A stretch of 64,000 nucleotides of DNA from Chloroflexaceae bacterium (GCA_025057155.1 JANWYD010000019.1:1-64000); one strand, 5' to 3'. Shown: positions 9,401 through 18,029, counted from the first letter of the stretch. Program-made: numbers and translations. The notes: generated by a model not told the origin, from the letters alone.

Positions 9401-11347
9401 TTACTCCCGCACTTCGCCCATCCTGCGCGTGTCGTAGCCACCCAGGGCCTCGACCGCGGCGCGGTAGGCCGGGTCGCCGAGCGCCTGGCGCAGCGGTTCG
9501 AGCAGTTCGCTCTCCCAGTGGCGGCGCGGCACGGCCAGTTCGTAGCATTCGCTGAACAGGGGCACGAACTCCAGCCCCAGAGCCCGCGCCGCAGCGCGAA
9601 TGCCCAGGCCCACGTCCGCGGCGCCGCTGAGCACTGCCGCCGCCACGGCCATGTGGGTGAACTCCTCGCGTTCGTAGCCGGCGATCGCGCCGGGGTCAAT
9701 GCCCGCCTGCTTCAGGTGATAGTCAAGCAGCACCCGCGTTCCCGAACCGCGCTGCCGGTTGACGAAGCGCACCCCCGGGCGCGCCAGGTCGCGCAGTTCG
9801 CCCAGACCCAGGGGGTTGCCCGGCGCCACCAGGAAGCCCTGTTCACGCCAGGCCAGGTGGACCAGGACGATCTCCTCGTCGGGCAGCAGGCGGCGCACGA
9901 ACGGCCGGTTGTACTCGCCGCTCTCCTCATCGAGCAGGTGGGTGCCGGCCAGATGGGCGTCGCGGCGCTTGAGGGCCATCAGGCCGCCCAGGCTGCCCAC
10001 ATTGGCCGAACTGAGGCGTCGCTGCGCTCCGGCGCGGTGCAGGTGACTGGCCAGCAGATCCAGCGCCAGGTCGTGGCTGCCGATGACCACCAGGGTGCGC
10101 TCGATCTCCTCCGGGTCGCGCAGGAGTTCAACCGCCACCTCGGCTCCGGCGTGCACCCCCTCGGAGAAGCGCGGGATGCGGGCGATGCCATCGGCCCTGA
10201 CCAGCGAAGTGACCACTCCGGCCCCGCGACTCAGCGGCGTGGCGATCAGGCGCCCGTCTACCCGCCCCAGGGTTACGCGCACGAACTCATCTTCGCCGAT
10301 CGGTGAAAGCAGCTTGCGGCTCATCATCGCGGCAAGCACGGGGCGCAAAGGCGGGGTCAGCCCCTGGAGCCGGTACACCAGCGGGCGCAGGAACAACTCG
10401 GCGGTGAGGGCCGCCGAGACGGGGTAGCCGGGCAGACCCAGGGCCGGTTTGCCTGCGGCGACGCCGAGGATCACCGGGTGGCCGGGGCGGATGGCCACTC
10501 CGTGGACGGCCACCTCGCCCAGTTCGGCCAGCACCGCCGCAGTAAAATCCTCCGAGCCAGCGGACGAGCCGGCGTTGATCACCACCACGTCGTGGCCTGC
10601 CAGGGCCTCCTCGACCACGGCGCGGAGCAGGTCGCGCTGGTCGGGCACGGGGGCGAAGCGGGTGGCGTGCCCGCCCCACTCTTCGACCATACCGGCCAGG
10701 ATCAGCGAGTTGAACTCCACAATCGCGCCGGGGGGCACTGCCTCGCCGCGGGCCTCGCGGGCCGCGGCCTCTTCGGGGGTGATCAGTTCCGTCCCGGTGG
10801 GAATGATCGCCACCCGCGGGCGTCGGCGCACCAGCAAGGTCGTATGGCCGGCGGCCGCGGCGGCCCCCAGATCCACGGGCCGCAGGCGCGTCCCCTCGGG
10901 GATGATCAGTTCCGTAGCGACAATATCCTCCCCCAGGGGGCGCACGTGCTGCCAGGGGGCCACAGCGGCGGTAATAGCGACGGTGGTCTCATCGAGCGTC
11001 TGCACGTGTTCGGCCATTACCACGGCATCGGTATGGGGCGGCAGGGGATCGCCGGTATCCACCCAGATTGCCTGCGTGTCGAGGGCGAGGGCGCGGGGCG
11101 CGGTTTCGGTGGCCCCGGCGGTATCGGCGGCGCGCACGGCAATCCCGTCCATTGCCGCGGCGTGGTAGTGCGGCACCGAGCGCGTGGCCCAGACCGGGGC
11201 GGCCGTCACCCGGTCGCGGGCCGCGGCCAGCGGAACGCTCTCGCCCTCCAGCGGCGACAGCCCCCCGGCGCGGGCCAGGGCGGCCTCGAAGCGGGCGATA
11301 GCCTCGTCGAGGGCGCGATCTTCGAGGTAGTAACGTCGTCTGGTCAT
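9401..11347 (-). CDS. MoeA-type molybdopterin molybdotransferase fused to a PBP-like domain
   Basis: This 648-residue protein has two parts. Residues 1 to about 420 are a complete MoeA: AMDGIAVRAADT (65-76), the molybdopterin-binding domain with INAGSSAGSEDF (257-268), LGLPGYPVSA (303-312) and a C-terminal beta domain. From about 435 (TLVVIGSHDLALDLLASHL) to the end it resembles the PBP-like domain (PF12727) related to periplasmic molybdate- and LysR-ligand-binding folds. MoeA inserts Mo or W into pterin; the extra domain may sense or present metal oxyanion or cofactor. ATG 11347 has GAAGAGG upstream. It lies next to a second, unfused moeA. A fused plus an unfused pair is often seen where both Mo and W enzymes are made. 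Confidence 0.9.
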   Translation of the reverse strand: MTRRRYYLEDRALDEAIARFEAALARAGGLSPLEGESVPLAAARDRVTAAPVWATRSVPHYHAAAMDGIAVRAADTAGATETAPRALALDTQAIWVDTGDPLPPHTDAVVMAEHVQTLDETTVAITAAVAPWQHVRPLGEDIVATELIIPEGTRLRPVDLGAAAAAGHTTLLVRRRPRVAIIPTGTELITPEEAAAREARGEAVPPGAIVEFNSLILAGMVEEWGGHATRFAPVPDQRDLLRAVVEEALAGHDVVVINAGSSAGSEDFTAAVLAELGEVAVHGVAIRPGHPVILGVAAGKPALGLPGYPVSAALTAELFLRPLVYRLQGLTPPLRPVLAAMMSRKLLSPIGEDEFVRVTLGRVDGRLIATPLSRGAGVVTSLVRADGIARIPRFSEGVHAGAEVAVELLRDPEEIERTLVVIGSHDLALDLLASHLHRAGAQRRLSSANVGSLGGLMALKRRDAHLAGTHLLDEESGEYNRPFVRRLLPDEEIVLVHLAWREQGFLVAPGNPLGLGELRDLARPGVRFVNRQRGSGTRVLLDYHLKQAGIDPGAIAGYEREEFTHMAVAAAVLSGAADVGLGIRAAARALGLEFVPLFSECYELAVPRRHWESELLEPLRQALGDPAYRAAVEALGGYDTRRMGEVRE

Positions 11348-11471
11348 AGCCAGCCTCTTCACCGGGGCGCGAGGAAACCTGGCTTCCCCGCTCTCTTCAG
11401 CCGCCTGTGGCGCCGTCAGGATGTTCCTGGGAGGGCCACACCCTCCCGGCCGCTCTCCGAGGCCGGGGCGC

Positions 11472-11490
11472 GGGGAAACCCGGTTTCCCC
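11472..11490. repeat. REP-like palindrome C, perfect copy
   Basis: GGGGAAACCCGGTTTCCCC forms a 9-bp perfect palindrome around one central base. A degenerate copy lies at 11374-11389, and a TGGGAGGGC/GCCCTCCC unit follows each, so the spacer between the two moeA genes carries a duplicated repeat block of about 100 bases. Confidence 0.8.
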
Positions 11491-11576
11491 GCACCCTTCA
11501 GCCGCCTGTGGCGCCGTCAGGATGTTCCTGGGAGGGCCACGCCCTCCCGATCCGTTCCATCGGGCAGGGATGACAA

Positions 11577-12809
11577 TCAAGAAAACAGCTTCACCTCAAC
11601 CTGATCGCCCGCGTACAGGCCGCCGAGATCCAGAGGCACATGCACCAGGCCATGGGCGCGGGCCAGGGTGTAGATCAGGTTCGACTTGCCGAAGACGGGA
11701 TCGGCCCACAGTTCCCCATCGCGCGCTTCCAGCCGCACCGGCACGAAATCCTCGCGTCCGGTACGCGAGGGGATGTTGCGCGCCAGGCGCGCCCATCGCG
11801 TCAGCGCGGGCGGCGCGGCGGCGTCCAGCAACTGGCGAATGGCCGGGGCGACAAACAACCCGAAGGCGATCATCGCCGAGACGGGGTTGCCGGGCAAGCC
11901 GAACACCGGGCGATTGCCGGCGGCAGCCAGAATGGTGGGTTTGCCAGGCTGGATGGCCACGCCGTGCACCAGCACCCCCGGCGCGCCGAGCGCGCCGATC
12001 ACCGCTACGGTCATATCGCGGGCGCTCACCGAACTTCCGGCGGCAATCACCAGGGCGTCGGCATCTTCCAGGGCGGCGCGGGCCATCGCCTCCAGGGTGG
12101 CGGCGTCATCGGGGGCGATGCCGCGGGGCATCGGTTCGCCGCCAGCGCGACGCACCAGCGCGGCGATAGTATACGTATTCACGTCGCGCACCTGCCCCGG
12201 CGCGACTGGCGCGTCGGGGGGCACGACTTCATCACCCGAGGCGAGGATGGCCACCCGCGGGCGCGCCACCACCGGCACGCGGGTGATCCCTACCCCGGCC
12301 AGGCCGCCCAGATCCTGGGGGCGCAGGCGGTGCCCGCGGGGGAAGAGCAGGTCCCCCCGGCGCACATCCTCGCCGACGGGGATAACATTCTCGCCCACGG
12401 CCACCGGGCGCACCACTTCGATGGTCGTCGCATCGAGGCGCTGGGTATACTCCACCATCACCACGCTATCGCTGCCGTCGGGGAGCATCCCGCCGGTATG
12501 GATCAGCGCAGCCTGGCCCGCGCCGACGGTGATGGTTGGGGCGCGGCCCATGGGCGCCTCGCCGCAGAGCGTCAGGTAGGCCGGCAGGCCCTCGCTGGCG
12601 CCGTAGGTGTCGGCGGCGCGCACGGCAAAGCCGTCAACCGTGGAGCGCGGGAAGGCAGGCAGATCAACAGGAGAATGCAGATCCTCGGCCAGCACGCGGT
12701 CGAGGGCGTCGTGGAGGGCCAGCGTCTCCACCCGCGCCAGCGGCGCCAGATGGCGCGCGAGGCGTGCATTGGCCTCGGCTATCGTCACAACCTGAAACAG
12801 TTCAGGCAT
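11577..12809 (-). CDS. moeA: Molybdopterin molybdenumtransferase
   Basis: This 410-residue stand-alone MoeA has the N-terminal STVDGFAVRAADTYG segment, the nucleotide/pterin-binding domain with IAAGSSVSARDMT, and GLPGNPVSAMIAF in the hinge to the last domain. It catalyses metal insertion into adenylylated molybdopterin. AAGGAG precedes ATG 12809. It lies upstream of the MoeA-PBP fusion on the same strand and probably shares a transcript with it. No other Moco genes (moaA, mobA, mogA) lie in the window. Confidence 0.93.
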   Translation of the reverse strand: MPELFQVVTIAEANARLARHLAPLARVETLALHDALDRVLAEDLHSPVDLPAFPRSTVDGFAVRAADTYGASEGLPAYLTLCGEAPMGRAPTITVGAGQAALIHTGGMLPDGSDSVVMVEYTQRLDATTIEVVRPVAVGENVIPVGEDVRRGDLLFPRGHRLRPQDLGGLAGVGITRVPVVARPRVAILASGDEVVPPDAPVAPGQVRDVNTYTIAALVRRAGGEPMPRGIAPDDAATLEAMARAALEDADALVIAAGSSVSARDMTVAVIGALGAPGVLVHGVAIQPGKPTILAAAGNRPVFGLPGNPVSAMIAFGLFVAPAIRQLLDAAAPPALTRWARLARNIPSRTGREDFVPVRLEARDGELWADPVFGKSNLIYTLARAHGLVHVPLDLGGLYAGDQVEVKLFS

Positions 12810-13148
12810 AGCATGCTCCTTCCTCGCAAGGGGGCTGCTATGTAGTATACACGGATGTCCGGGGTTTGCGGCAAGAGCGCGGAGTTGATGCAACATCTTC
12901 CGGGTGTGTCTGAGAGGTTTTTCCTGAAAACCAGCGAAATAATCTTGTCAGGCGGCCTGGTCGTCCCGCACCCTCCACCGAAAGCGGCGACCGCATCAGA
13001 TCTGGCAACACGGTTGATTGCATCTATGCCAGTTGGCGCTATCATTGCCTCCGACTCTGGCGCCTGGCGCAGTTGCGGAAAAATGCGGCGCAATGTCCGG
13101 ATGCAGCGCGTTTAATCTGCAAGCGCACTGACACTGAAGGAGGAGGCA
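12810..13148. other. Divergent promoter region between moeA and an exported-protein gene
   Basis: The genes on either side diverge, so both promoters should lie here. On the minus strand a TATACT (12844-12849) lies about 35 bases upstream of moeA with only a weak TTGCCG at a 19-base spacing. No clear -10 was recognised for the rightward gene, which has a strong AAGGAGGAGG ribosome site at about 13136-13145. No riboswitch fold was recognised. Confidence 0.4.
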
Positions 13149-13826
13149 ATGGGGAAGCATCGGATGGGTGCGTTGGGGATGGCGCTGGTAGCCGCGGTGT
13201 TAGGGTTAGGAGTTGGGTTCCTCTTACAGGTCAACTGGTCGAGTGGGGCAGCGGCAGCGCCCCTCGCGCAGCCGACGCCCGTCTCAAGCGGGATTGTCCC
13301 GCGCTTTATCAGTCTGGACCCGTATGGGGCGTATGTAGAGGGCGCGGCGACCTTTTCTGGAGGTTTTGGACCTAATAGTGGTTTACGCCTGGCCGATGGC
13401 GCTAATGGCAGCTTCAATCTGGGTTTCACGCTGCCTCCCGACTACGCCAGTGGCACGCCGCTGACAATACGCATGGTCTGGCACACCCCCTCAACCGGTT
13501 GTGCCATCGTCTTTCGACCGAACTCGATCGCTATAGCCCGCCCTGGCCGAAACCATATTCAAGGACCGGGAGCTTCCGATGGGTTATCTGTTGTCGGCGG
13601 CACGACCCTGAACGCGCCAGCCACGGCCAACAGTTCGCAGGCAACGCAGATCCAGATTGTCTCACCGATTAGTGGCACGCCCCTGCAGGCGGGTGATGTC
13701 ATTATGTTCAGCATGTTCCGTGCCGGGACCGCGCCTGAAGACACATGCACCGGCAATCTGGTCATCCAGGGGATGGCCTTGCAGTACCAGGGGCAGACGA
13801 CCTACCTCCCGCTGGTGGATGACTAG
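13149..13826 (+). CDS. Exported hypothetical protein with C-terminal YLPLV tail
   Basis: The 225-residue protein has an N-terminal signal sequence or anchor (hydrophobic 7-28, MGALGMALVAAVLGLGVGFL), then a Ser/Gly/Thr-rich, beta-strand-like body of about 190 residues with two or more Cys. It ends with YQGQTTYLPLVDD. No family was recognised. The Y-L-P-L-V tail resembles the end of the beta-helix protein at 29742 (VHLPLVRR), suggesting a shared surface-targeting or processing signal. ATG 13149 has AAGGAGGAGG a few bases upstream; an internal ATG five codons later is possible. The protein probably acts outside the cytoplasmic membrane. Confidence 0.8.
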   Translation: MGKHRMGALGMALVAAVLGLGVGFLLQVNWSSGAAAAPLAQPTPVSSGIVPRFISLDPYGAYVEGAATFSGGFGPNSGLRLADGANGSFNLGFTLPPDYASGTPLTIRMVWHTPSTGCAIVFRPNSIAIARPGRNHIQGPGASDGLSVVGGTTLNAPATANSSQATQIQIVSPISGTPLQAGDVIMFSMFRAGTAPEDTCTGNLVIQGMALQYQGQTTYLPLVDD

Positions 13827-13841
13827 GGCGATTGCAGGGTC

Positions 13842-13940
13842 GGGTGCAACCCGAAGGGTTGCACCCGCTGGTTTCCTGACCAGCAGAGGATTCGGGATGT
13901 CTGGTTCTTTTTCTGGGCGCAACCCGGAGAGTTGCGCCCA
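13842..13940. terminator. Paired hairpins between convergent genes
   Basis: Two strong stem-loops lie between the convergent stop codons at 13826 and 13947. GGGTGCAACCC-GAA-GGGTTGCACCC (13842-13866) has an 11-bp perfect stem, and TGGGCGCAAC...GTTGCGCCCA (13914-13940) a 10-bp one. Neither has a downstream T-tract. Both belong to the dispersed GCAACCCGGAGGGTTGC repeat family (also 33979-33999, 35571-35590, 62088-62107), so termination is inferred from position. Confidence 0.55.
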
Positions 13941-13946
13941 CGGTGC

Positions 13947-14900
13947 TTATTGCAGAGCAATGGCCCGGTATACTGCCTTCATCGCCCCGGCAGTGCGTTG
14001 CAGCGCGGTGAGGCGGCGCTCGGCAAACGCGGCCAGCCGGCGGTCAACCGGGCATCCTTCGCGGTAAGCGGCGCTCAGGGCGAACCATCTGGGCAACAGG
14101 TCGTTTTCGATCCATGTCCAGCGATCCTGAGTGTTGGCGATGCTGCGCGTGCCTAGCAGCACTGCCGGGAGGCCGAAGTAGCCGCTGAACCACGGCTGGC
14201 CCATCAGCCCGGAGAGGCCCTCGAAATCCAGCCAGGTGCCCAGGGAGGCCAGGCGCCGGCCCGGGTCGGACAGACGCTCCATATACGGCGGGAGAATGGT
14301 CATCTGTTCGTGGCGCAGCATGGCCACCGCGGCCTGATCGATCAGCGCGCGCCCCTCCTCCAGAGTGGACGGATCGCATACCCGGTGAGCGCCCTCATCG
14401 AGCATGCGAAACGCATCGAGGAGCGGGCGTTCCTCGTCGGCGGTCAGGCACGCCTCGAGCGCCTCCAGGCCCCCGTGGATGTAGGCCAGGTGGGCCCAGC
14501 CCGTGTCATTGAAAATTGCGTCGTTGGCCTGCTTGATCACCCGCAGATCCTCCAGCAGTTGCGCGGTCGCTCCCTCGTGCAGAGCGATGGGCACGAACAG
14601 CGCCACGCTCACCCCGCGGCTATGCAAGTCGCGCAGCAGAGCGGGCAGGGCCGTGCCGGGCGGGGGAATGGAGTCTTCGCGTAGCGCCTGGCGGGGGGCC
14701 ATCAGCATCTCTGCGGTGGCGACGGCGACTCCTACCTGGTCGGAGGCGAAGGCGGCCATCCCGGCCCACTTGAACAGCCAGGGTTCTTGCCGGTACCAAC
14801 TGGCGTAGGCGGCGGTGATGGCCTGGTTGCGATCACAAAAGCGTTCCGGCGGGGGAAGCTGGCGTTCGATGACAGCGCGCCATTCGGCCTGGGTGGGCAT
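13947..14900 (-). CDS. Uncharacterised protein (possibly DUF2515-like)
   Basis: This 317-residue soluble, helix-rich protein has a conserved-looking core, including NQAITAAYASWYRQ followed by PWLFKWAGMAAFASDQVG, and an HEQ/QPWFSGYFG region near the C-terminus. No signal peptide or membrane helix is seen. The core loosely resembles DUF2515 proteins, but I am not certain. ATG 14900 is preceded by AGGAG and by an extended -10 promoter at 14962-14970; the longer upstream frame is translated spacer. It is monocistronic between repeat-bearing spacers. Confidence 0.8.
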   Translation of the reverse strand: MPTQAEWRAVIERQLPPPERFCDRNQAITAAYASWYRQEPWLFKWAGMAAFASDQVGVAVATAEMLMAPRQALREDSIPPPGTALPALLRDLHSRGVSVALFVPIALHEGATAQLLEDLRVIKQANDAIFNDTGWAHLAYIHGGLEALEACLTADEERPLLDAFRMLDEGAHRVCDPSTLEEGRALIDQAAVAMLRHEQMTILPPYMERLSDPGRRLASLGTWLDFEGLSGLMGQPWFSGYFGLPAVLLGTRSIANTQDRWTWIENDLLPRWFALSAAYREGCPVDRRLAAFAERRLTALQRTAGAMKAVYRAIALQ

Positions 14901-14961
14901 AGATGCTCCTGCTAGGATACAGACTGGACGGATGCGGGCGCGCGCCCGCTCGCTGGCGGGC

Positions 14962-14970
14962 ATTATACCA
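14962..14970 (-). promoter_or_regulatory. Extended -10 promoter
   Basis: On the minus strand TGGTATAAT is a perfect extended -10. The start would be near 14955, giving a leader of about 55 bases to ATG 14900. No good -35 is visible. Confidence 0.6.
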
Positions 14971-15262
14971 GTCCTGAACCCGGTCGTTCGTTGCTCCGCG
15001 GTCAGGGCTGCTCGCGGCGTCTTTACGCCCCGGACCCGACGAAAGGCGGACGACCGCGTTGCTTCCTTACCCTCTGCCAGAGGCCGACCCTTCGCCGGGC
15101 CTGGCCTGGCGGCCTGCATTGCCTCGCCCTCGCGGATAAGGTAGACTACATCATGTCCCCGGCGGGCCGAGCAATGAGAGGGTATGCCCATCTCAAGAAG
15201 GCCCTTTGTCTTGTCAACGTTCAGGGCGCACCGATATGGCGCCCTCTGTGGAGGTATTCCCG

Positions 15263-15814
15263 ATGAGCGATCCATCAACGACGCAGGGCATCGCCACCCT
15301 CGGCGGAGGGTGCTTCTGGTGCCTGGAGGCGGTGTACGACCAGTTGCAGGGCGTCACCGATGTGGTTTCAGGCTATTCCGGGGGACACGTGCCCAACCCG
15401 ACCTACGAGCAGGTCTGCGGGGGCAAAACCGGTCACGCCGAAGTCGTGCAGGTGCGCTTCGATCCGCGCCTGATCAGCTACCGTGAGATCCTGGACGTGT
15501 TCTTCAGCATTCATGACCCGACCACCTTGAACCGCCAGGGCAACGACGTGGGGCCGCAGTACCGCTCGGTGATCTTCTACCACTCGCCGGAGCAGGAGCG
15601 GATCGCTCGCCAGGTGATCGCCGAGTTGAACGCCGCGAAGGTCTGGCCGCGCCCGATCGTGACCGAAGTAGCGCCCTTCAGCGCATTCTACCCGGCGGAG
15701 GATTACCACCAGGAGTACTTCGTCAATAACCCCGGGCAGCCCTATTGCCAGTTCGTCGTAGCGCCGAAAGTGGCCAAGTTTCGCCAGCAGTTCGCCGCCC
15801 GCCTCAAGGGGTGA
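15263..15814 (+). CDS. msrA: Peptide-methionine (S)-S-oxide reductase
   Basis: The 183-residue protein has the MsrA catalytic motif GGCFWC with nucleophile Cys17, then GYSGGH, a GHAEVVQVRFDP block, the DVGPQYRS segment and YHQEYF. It reduces S-methionine sulfoxide in proteins with thioredoxin. ATG 15263 is preceded by GGAGG at a good distance; earlier in-frame starts lack a ribosome site. No MsrB is seen nearby. Confidence 0.96.
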   Translation: MSDPSTTQGIATLGGGCFWCLEAVYDQLQGVTDVVSGYSGGHVPNPTYEQVCGGKTGHAEVVQVRFDPRLISYREILDVFFSIHDPTTLNRQGNDVGPQYRSVIFYHSPEQERIARQVIAELNAAKVWPRPIVTEVAPFSAFYPAEDYHQEYFVNNPGQPYCQFVVAPKVAKFRQQFAARLKG

Positions 15815-16034
15815 GTAGTCTGTGAACACAGTTTCCTGGCATTTCCGCCCCCCTCCCAACTGGGCGCGCCGCCGCGATCCGCGGCGCGCGGCTGGAGAAC
15901 GCAGTTTCCTGGCATTTCCGCCCCCCTCCCACCCTTCCCCCCGTCAGGTGGAGGCGCCGGACTCTTTCCCCCAGCGGGGGAGGGTTGGGGAGGGGGGCGC
16001 AGTTACCGAAAAAACTCCGTTCACAAAGTAGTGA
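15813..16034. mobile_element. Palindromic element B, copy 2, with internal duplication
   Basis: The element begins AGTAGTCTGTGAAC immediately after the msrA stop and ends CGTTCACAAAGTAGTGAG. It is longer than other copies because the segment GCAGTTTCCTGGCATTTCC is repeated around a GC-rich insert (about 15855-15900). It may act as a transcription terminator for msrA. Confidence 0.65.
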
Positions 16035-16049
16035 GTGGCAGTGTGTTAT

Positions 16050-16078
16050 GTAGGCCCAACCCGGAAGGTTGGGCCTAC
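16050..16078. terminator. Perfect 12-bp hairpin
   Basis: GTAGGCCCAACC-CGGAA-GGTTGGGCCTAC forms a perfect 12-bp stem with a 5-base loop and no T-tract. It belongs to the AACCCGGAAGGTT repeat class and lies between msrA and the small membrane protein, where it could stop or stabilise transcripts. Confidence 0.5.
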
Positions 16079-16185
16079 AGGCCCCCCCTGCAACATTCGC
16101 GGCTCTACCGGCGTCTCACTGCCAGAAGGTAAGAGGGCCGGCGCGGCGGGCACCGGCCAGCGCGAATGGTGGAGGGAGTAGTTCC

Positions 16186-16602
16186 ATGCAAACCAGGCAG
16201 GCCCGGATAGCCGGGATCGTGTTGATAGTTCTTGGGATCGTGGCGCTCTTTAATCTCTGGTGGCTCGTGCCGGCGGCGCTGCTGGCCCTTGGCGGCGTGG
16301 TGATCTACCAGCGCCAGCGGGCCATCGGGCGCGTGGGCGAAGCGGTGCAGGCGCTCCTGTGGGGCATGGGTCTGGCTGCGTTGCTGCTCGCCGATGTGAT
16401 CTTCCCCGGGGTGTTGATCCTGGGAGGCGTGAGCCTGCTGCTGCGGGGCCGCGAGGCCGGCATTGACGCTCGCCTCCAGACCCTCGTCGCTCGCTTCCGG
16501 CGAGGCCCGGCGATGAGCGCGCCGCAGAGTGTTCCCCCGGCCCCCGTGACGGTCATTGACGAGAGCGAGCGCCCCGCCACGAATGAGACCATCCGGCTCT
16601 GA
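16186..16602 (+). CDS. Small membrane protein (DUF5668/LiaF-TM-like)
   Basis: This 138-residue protein has three hydrophobic segments at about 9-26, 27-43 and 58-85, then a basic cytoplasmic tail (RGREAGIDARLQTLVARFRR). The pattern of GIVLIVLGIVALFNLWWLVPAALLAL resembles the N-terminal membrane domain of LiaI/LiaF-like envelope-stress proteins, but the domain is short and the assignment tentative. GGAGGGAG precedes ATG 16186; in-frame upstream codons lack a ribosome site. An inverted-repeat element begins directly at its stop codon. Confidence 0.75.
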   Translation: MQTRQARIAGIVLIVLGIVALFNLWWLVPAALLALGGVVIYQRQRAIGRVGEAVQALLWGMGLAALLLADVIFPGVLILGGVSLLLRGREAGIDARLQTLVARFRRGPAMSAPQSVPPAPVTVIDESERPATNETIRL

Positions 16603-16735
16603 GCAGGGTTCATGAAGATTCAGAATATAAACCGGTATTCGCCCGGCAGCCCGGCGGCTGAAGTCGCGGGCTACCGATGCGAAGCCCGCCTGCGCGGGCT
16701 ATACCGGATTTAATTCTTAATCTTCATAAACCTGC
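16603..16735. mobile_element. 133-bp element with 40-bp terminal inverted repeats
   Basis: The left end (GCAGGGTTCATGAAGATTC...) and the reverse complement of the right end (GCAGGTTTATGAAGATTAA...) match over about 40 bases, finishing in CCGGTAT/ATACCGG. The interior has a second hairpin of the CGGCTGAAGTCGCGGGCT type. The element begins one base after the preceding gene's stop codon. There is no coding capacity. Confidence 0.7.
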
Positions 16736-16886
16736 TCAACGAGGTGGGCTACGCCTCCGCTGCTCCATGCCTCTACGCTATGTGGAGGTGTGGAGATGGC
16801 AAGGACCTGAAACTGGGATGGCTTGAAAAGGGAAGGATCGCGCCCGGAGGCGCCGGACCGGCTATCGGCCACCGCTTCAGCGGTTG

Positions 16887-16922
16887 AGGTTCAGGGAGGG
16901 GAACCCTCCCTGAACCTTTTTT
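16887..16922 (+). terminator. Strong intrinsic terminator without an obvious gene
   Basis: A 14-bp perfect stem, AGGTTCAGGGAGGG-GAA-CCCTCCCTGAACCT, is followed directly by six T residues. It is the most classical rho-independent terminator in the window. The nearest upstream gene ends 285 bases earlier behind the inverted-repeat element, so it may end a long 3' leader or a small RNA. Confidence 0.85.
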
Positions 16923-17713
16923 GGCTGGAAGGACCAGCCTTCCCAGAGTGCTCCCCATCTCCGCCGCGCGAGGGTGCTGGGAGGGCCGCGCCCGCCGGGA
17001 CTCTCCACGCCTTCGGAGTTAGCCATGACGCCCTAACCTCTTCTCTCACGACACCGCTCATTAGCGCCAGCGGCCTGCTCAATCGATGGAAACAAGCTGA
17101 CATCCCGGCGATCGGGCCGGCCGCCTGCCAACGCTTGTCGCTCGGCACAGGACCCGCCACGTCTACCCTGTGCCGCTGCCGGCTGGGGGCCTGCCCTTCG
17201 GCCGCCACCTAATTTAACGGCAAGGCAGGTCAGGAACGCGCCGATGTCGCCTGAGAGCTGCTGGCGCGGATGGCGCAGGTATCAACGCGGATAAACCGGC
17301 GCACGCATCCGATATACGCCTCTTCGATGCGGAGCGAGGAGCGTTTGCGACACAGCGCGCCGCGCGCCTGATCGAGTCGTCCGGGCGGATGACCGGAAGA
17401 GGATATGTGGGGTGTGACGTAAAGTTCTGCACGTGCCGCGGCCCACCGACCCGCCGGGAGCCTGAAGGCTCCGGCTAGCATTGCGAAGACTACCTCCGTA
17501 GCCTGCTGAAGCCAGCGCAGGCCGGCTTCGCAGGACGTTAGCCCGCGGCTTCAGCCGCCGGGCGAAGGGGAACGTGCAGAACTTTTCGTCGCACCCGATA
17601 TGTGCAAATCCCTTTACATCGGATATGGAGTAATCTATACTCATCACACCAATGTACCGTGCAACGTACACAAAGGATGCGGCAGCATCGAACGTGAGTT
17701 TCAGGAGAGAAGG
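16923..17713. other. Gene-free spacer of the island
   Basis: No gene is recognised. Hairpins include CGGCACAGG/CCTGTGCCG around 17144-17175 and a GCCCGCGGCTTCAGCCGCCGGGC block near 17540-17563 related to the interior of the element at 16603. Codon-like structure is absent in all frames. Confidence 0.6.
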
Positions 17714-17912
17714 TTATCCGTCTATCAGGGCATGTGCGGGAACAGGCGGACGAAGGGTAGTCGAACGCCGTATAGGGCGGGACAAGACGGACAGTTGTCC
17801 GGCTAATATGGCGCAAGCGGGCATAGGCGGATGAAGGGCGGCTGAACACCGTACGGGGCGGGATTAGCCGGAAAGTTGTCCGTCTAATGTAGTATAGGCT
17901 GGAATAGGCGGA
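17714..17912. repeat. About 2.4 tandem copies of an 81-bp repeat
   Basis: The unit is recognised by (A/C)A(C/T)AGGCGGA...GGCGGGA...GTTGTCCGNCTAAT. AACAGGCGG at 17741 recurs as CATAGGCGG at 17822 and AATAGGCGG at 17902. Each unit contains short inverted repeats such as CCGGCTAAT...ATTAGCCGG. The function is unknown; it lies in the AT-richer, gene-poor island. Confidence 0.75.
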
Positions 17913-17997
17913 GGCGGTCGGTCTACTTCATGTTGGACGGCTATAAGAACAAAAAACCACGATTGAGACACTTTTGTCATTTGACAAGGATATTACA

Positions 17998-18029
17998 GCA
18001 AACACGGGCTATATTCAGCCCGCGTTTGC
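17998..18029. terminator. Stem-loop GCAAACACGGGCT / AGCCCGCGTTTGC
   Basis: This is a 13-bp stem with one mismatch around a 6-base loop. It lies just downstream of the minus-strand small ORF at 18049-18129 and could terminate transcription from that side, though a T-tract is not evident. Confidence 0.4.

Noticed and set aside
12810-13148. Molybdenum-cofactor riboswitch before moeA
   Set aside because: No recognisable aptamer arms were found, and the leader to moeA appears short if the TATACT is the -10.
17018-17543. Further attC-like boxes (GTTAGCC) in the island spacer
   Set aside because: They break the GTTRRRY rule at the sixth base and have no paired RYYYAAC partner at a sensible distance.
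17714-17912. CRISPR or plasmid-type iteron array
   Set aside because: There are only about two 81-bp units with no unique spacers, no cas or rep gene nearby and no DnaA-box cluster.
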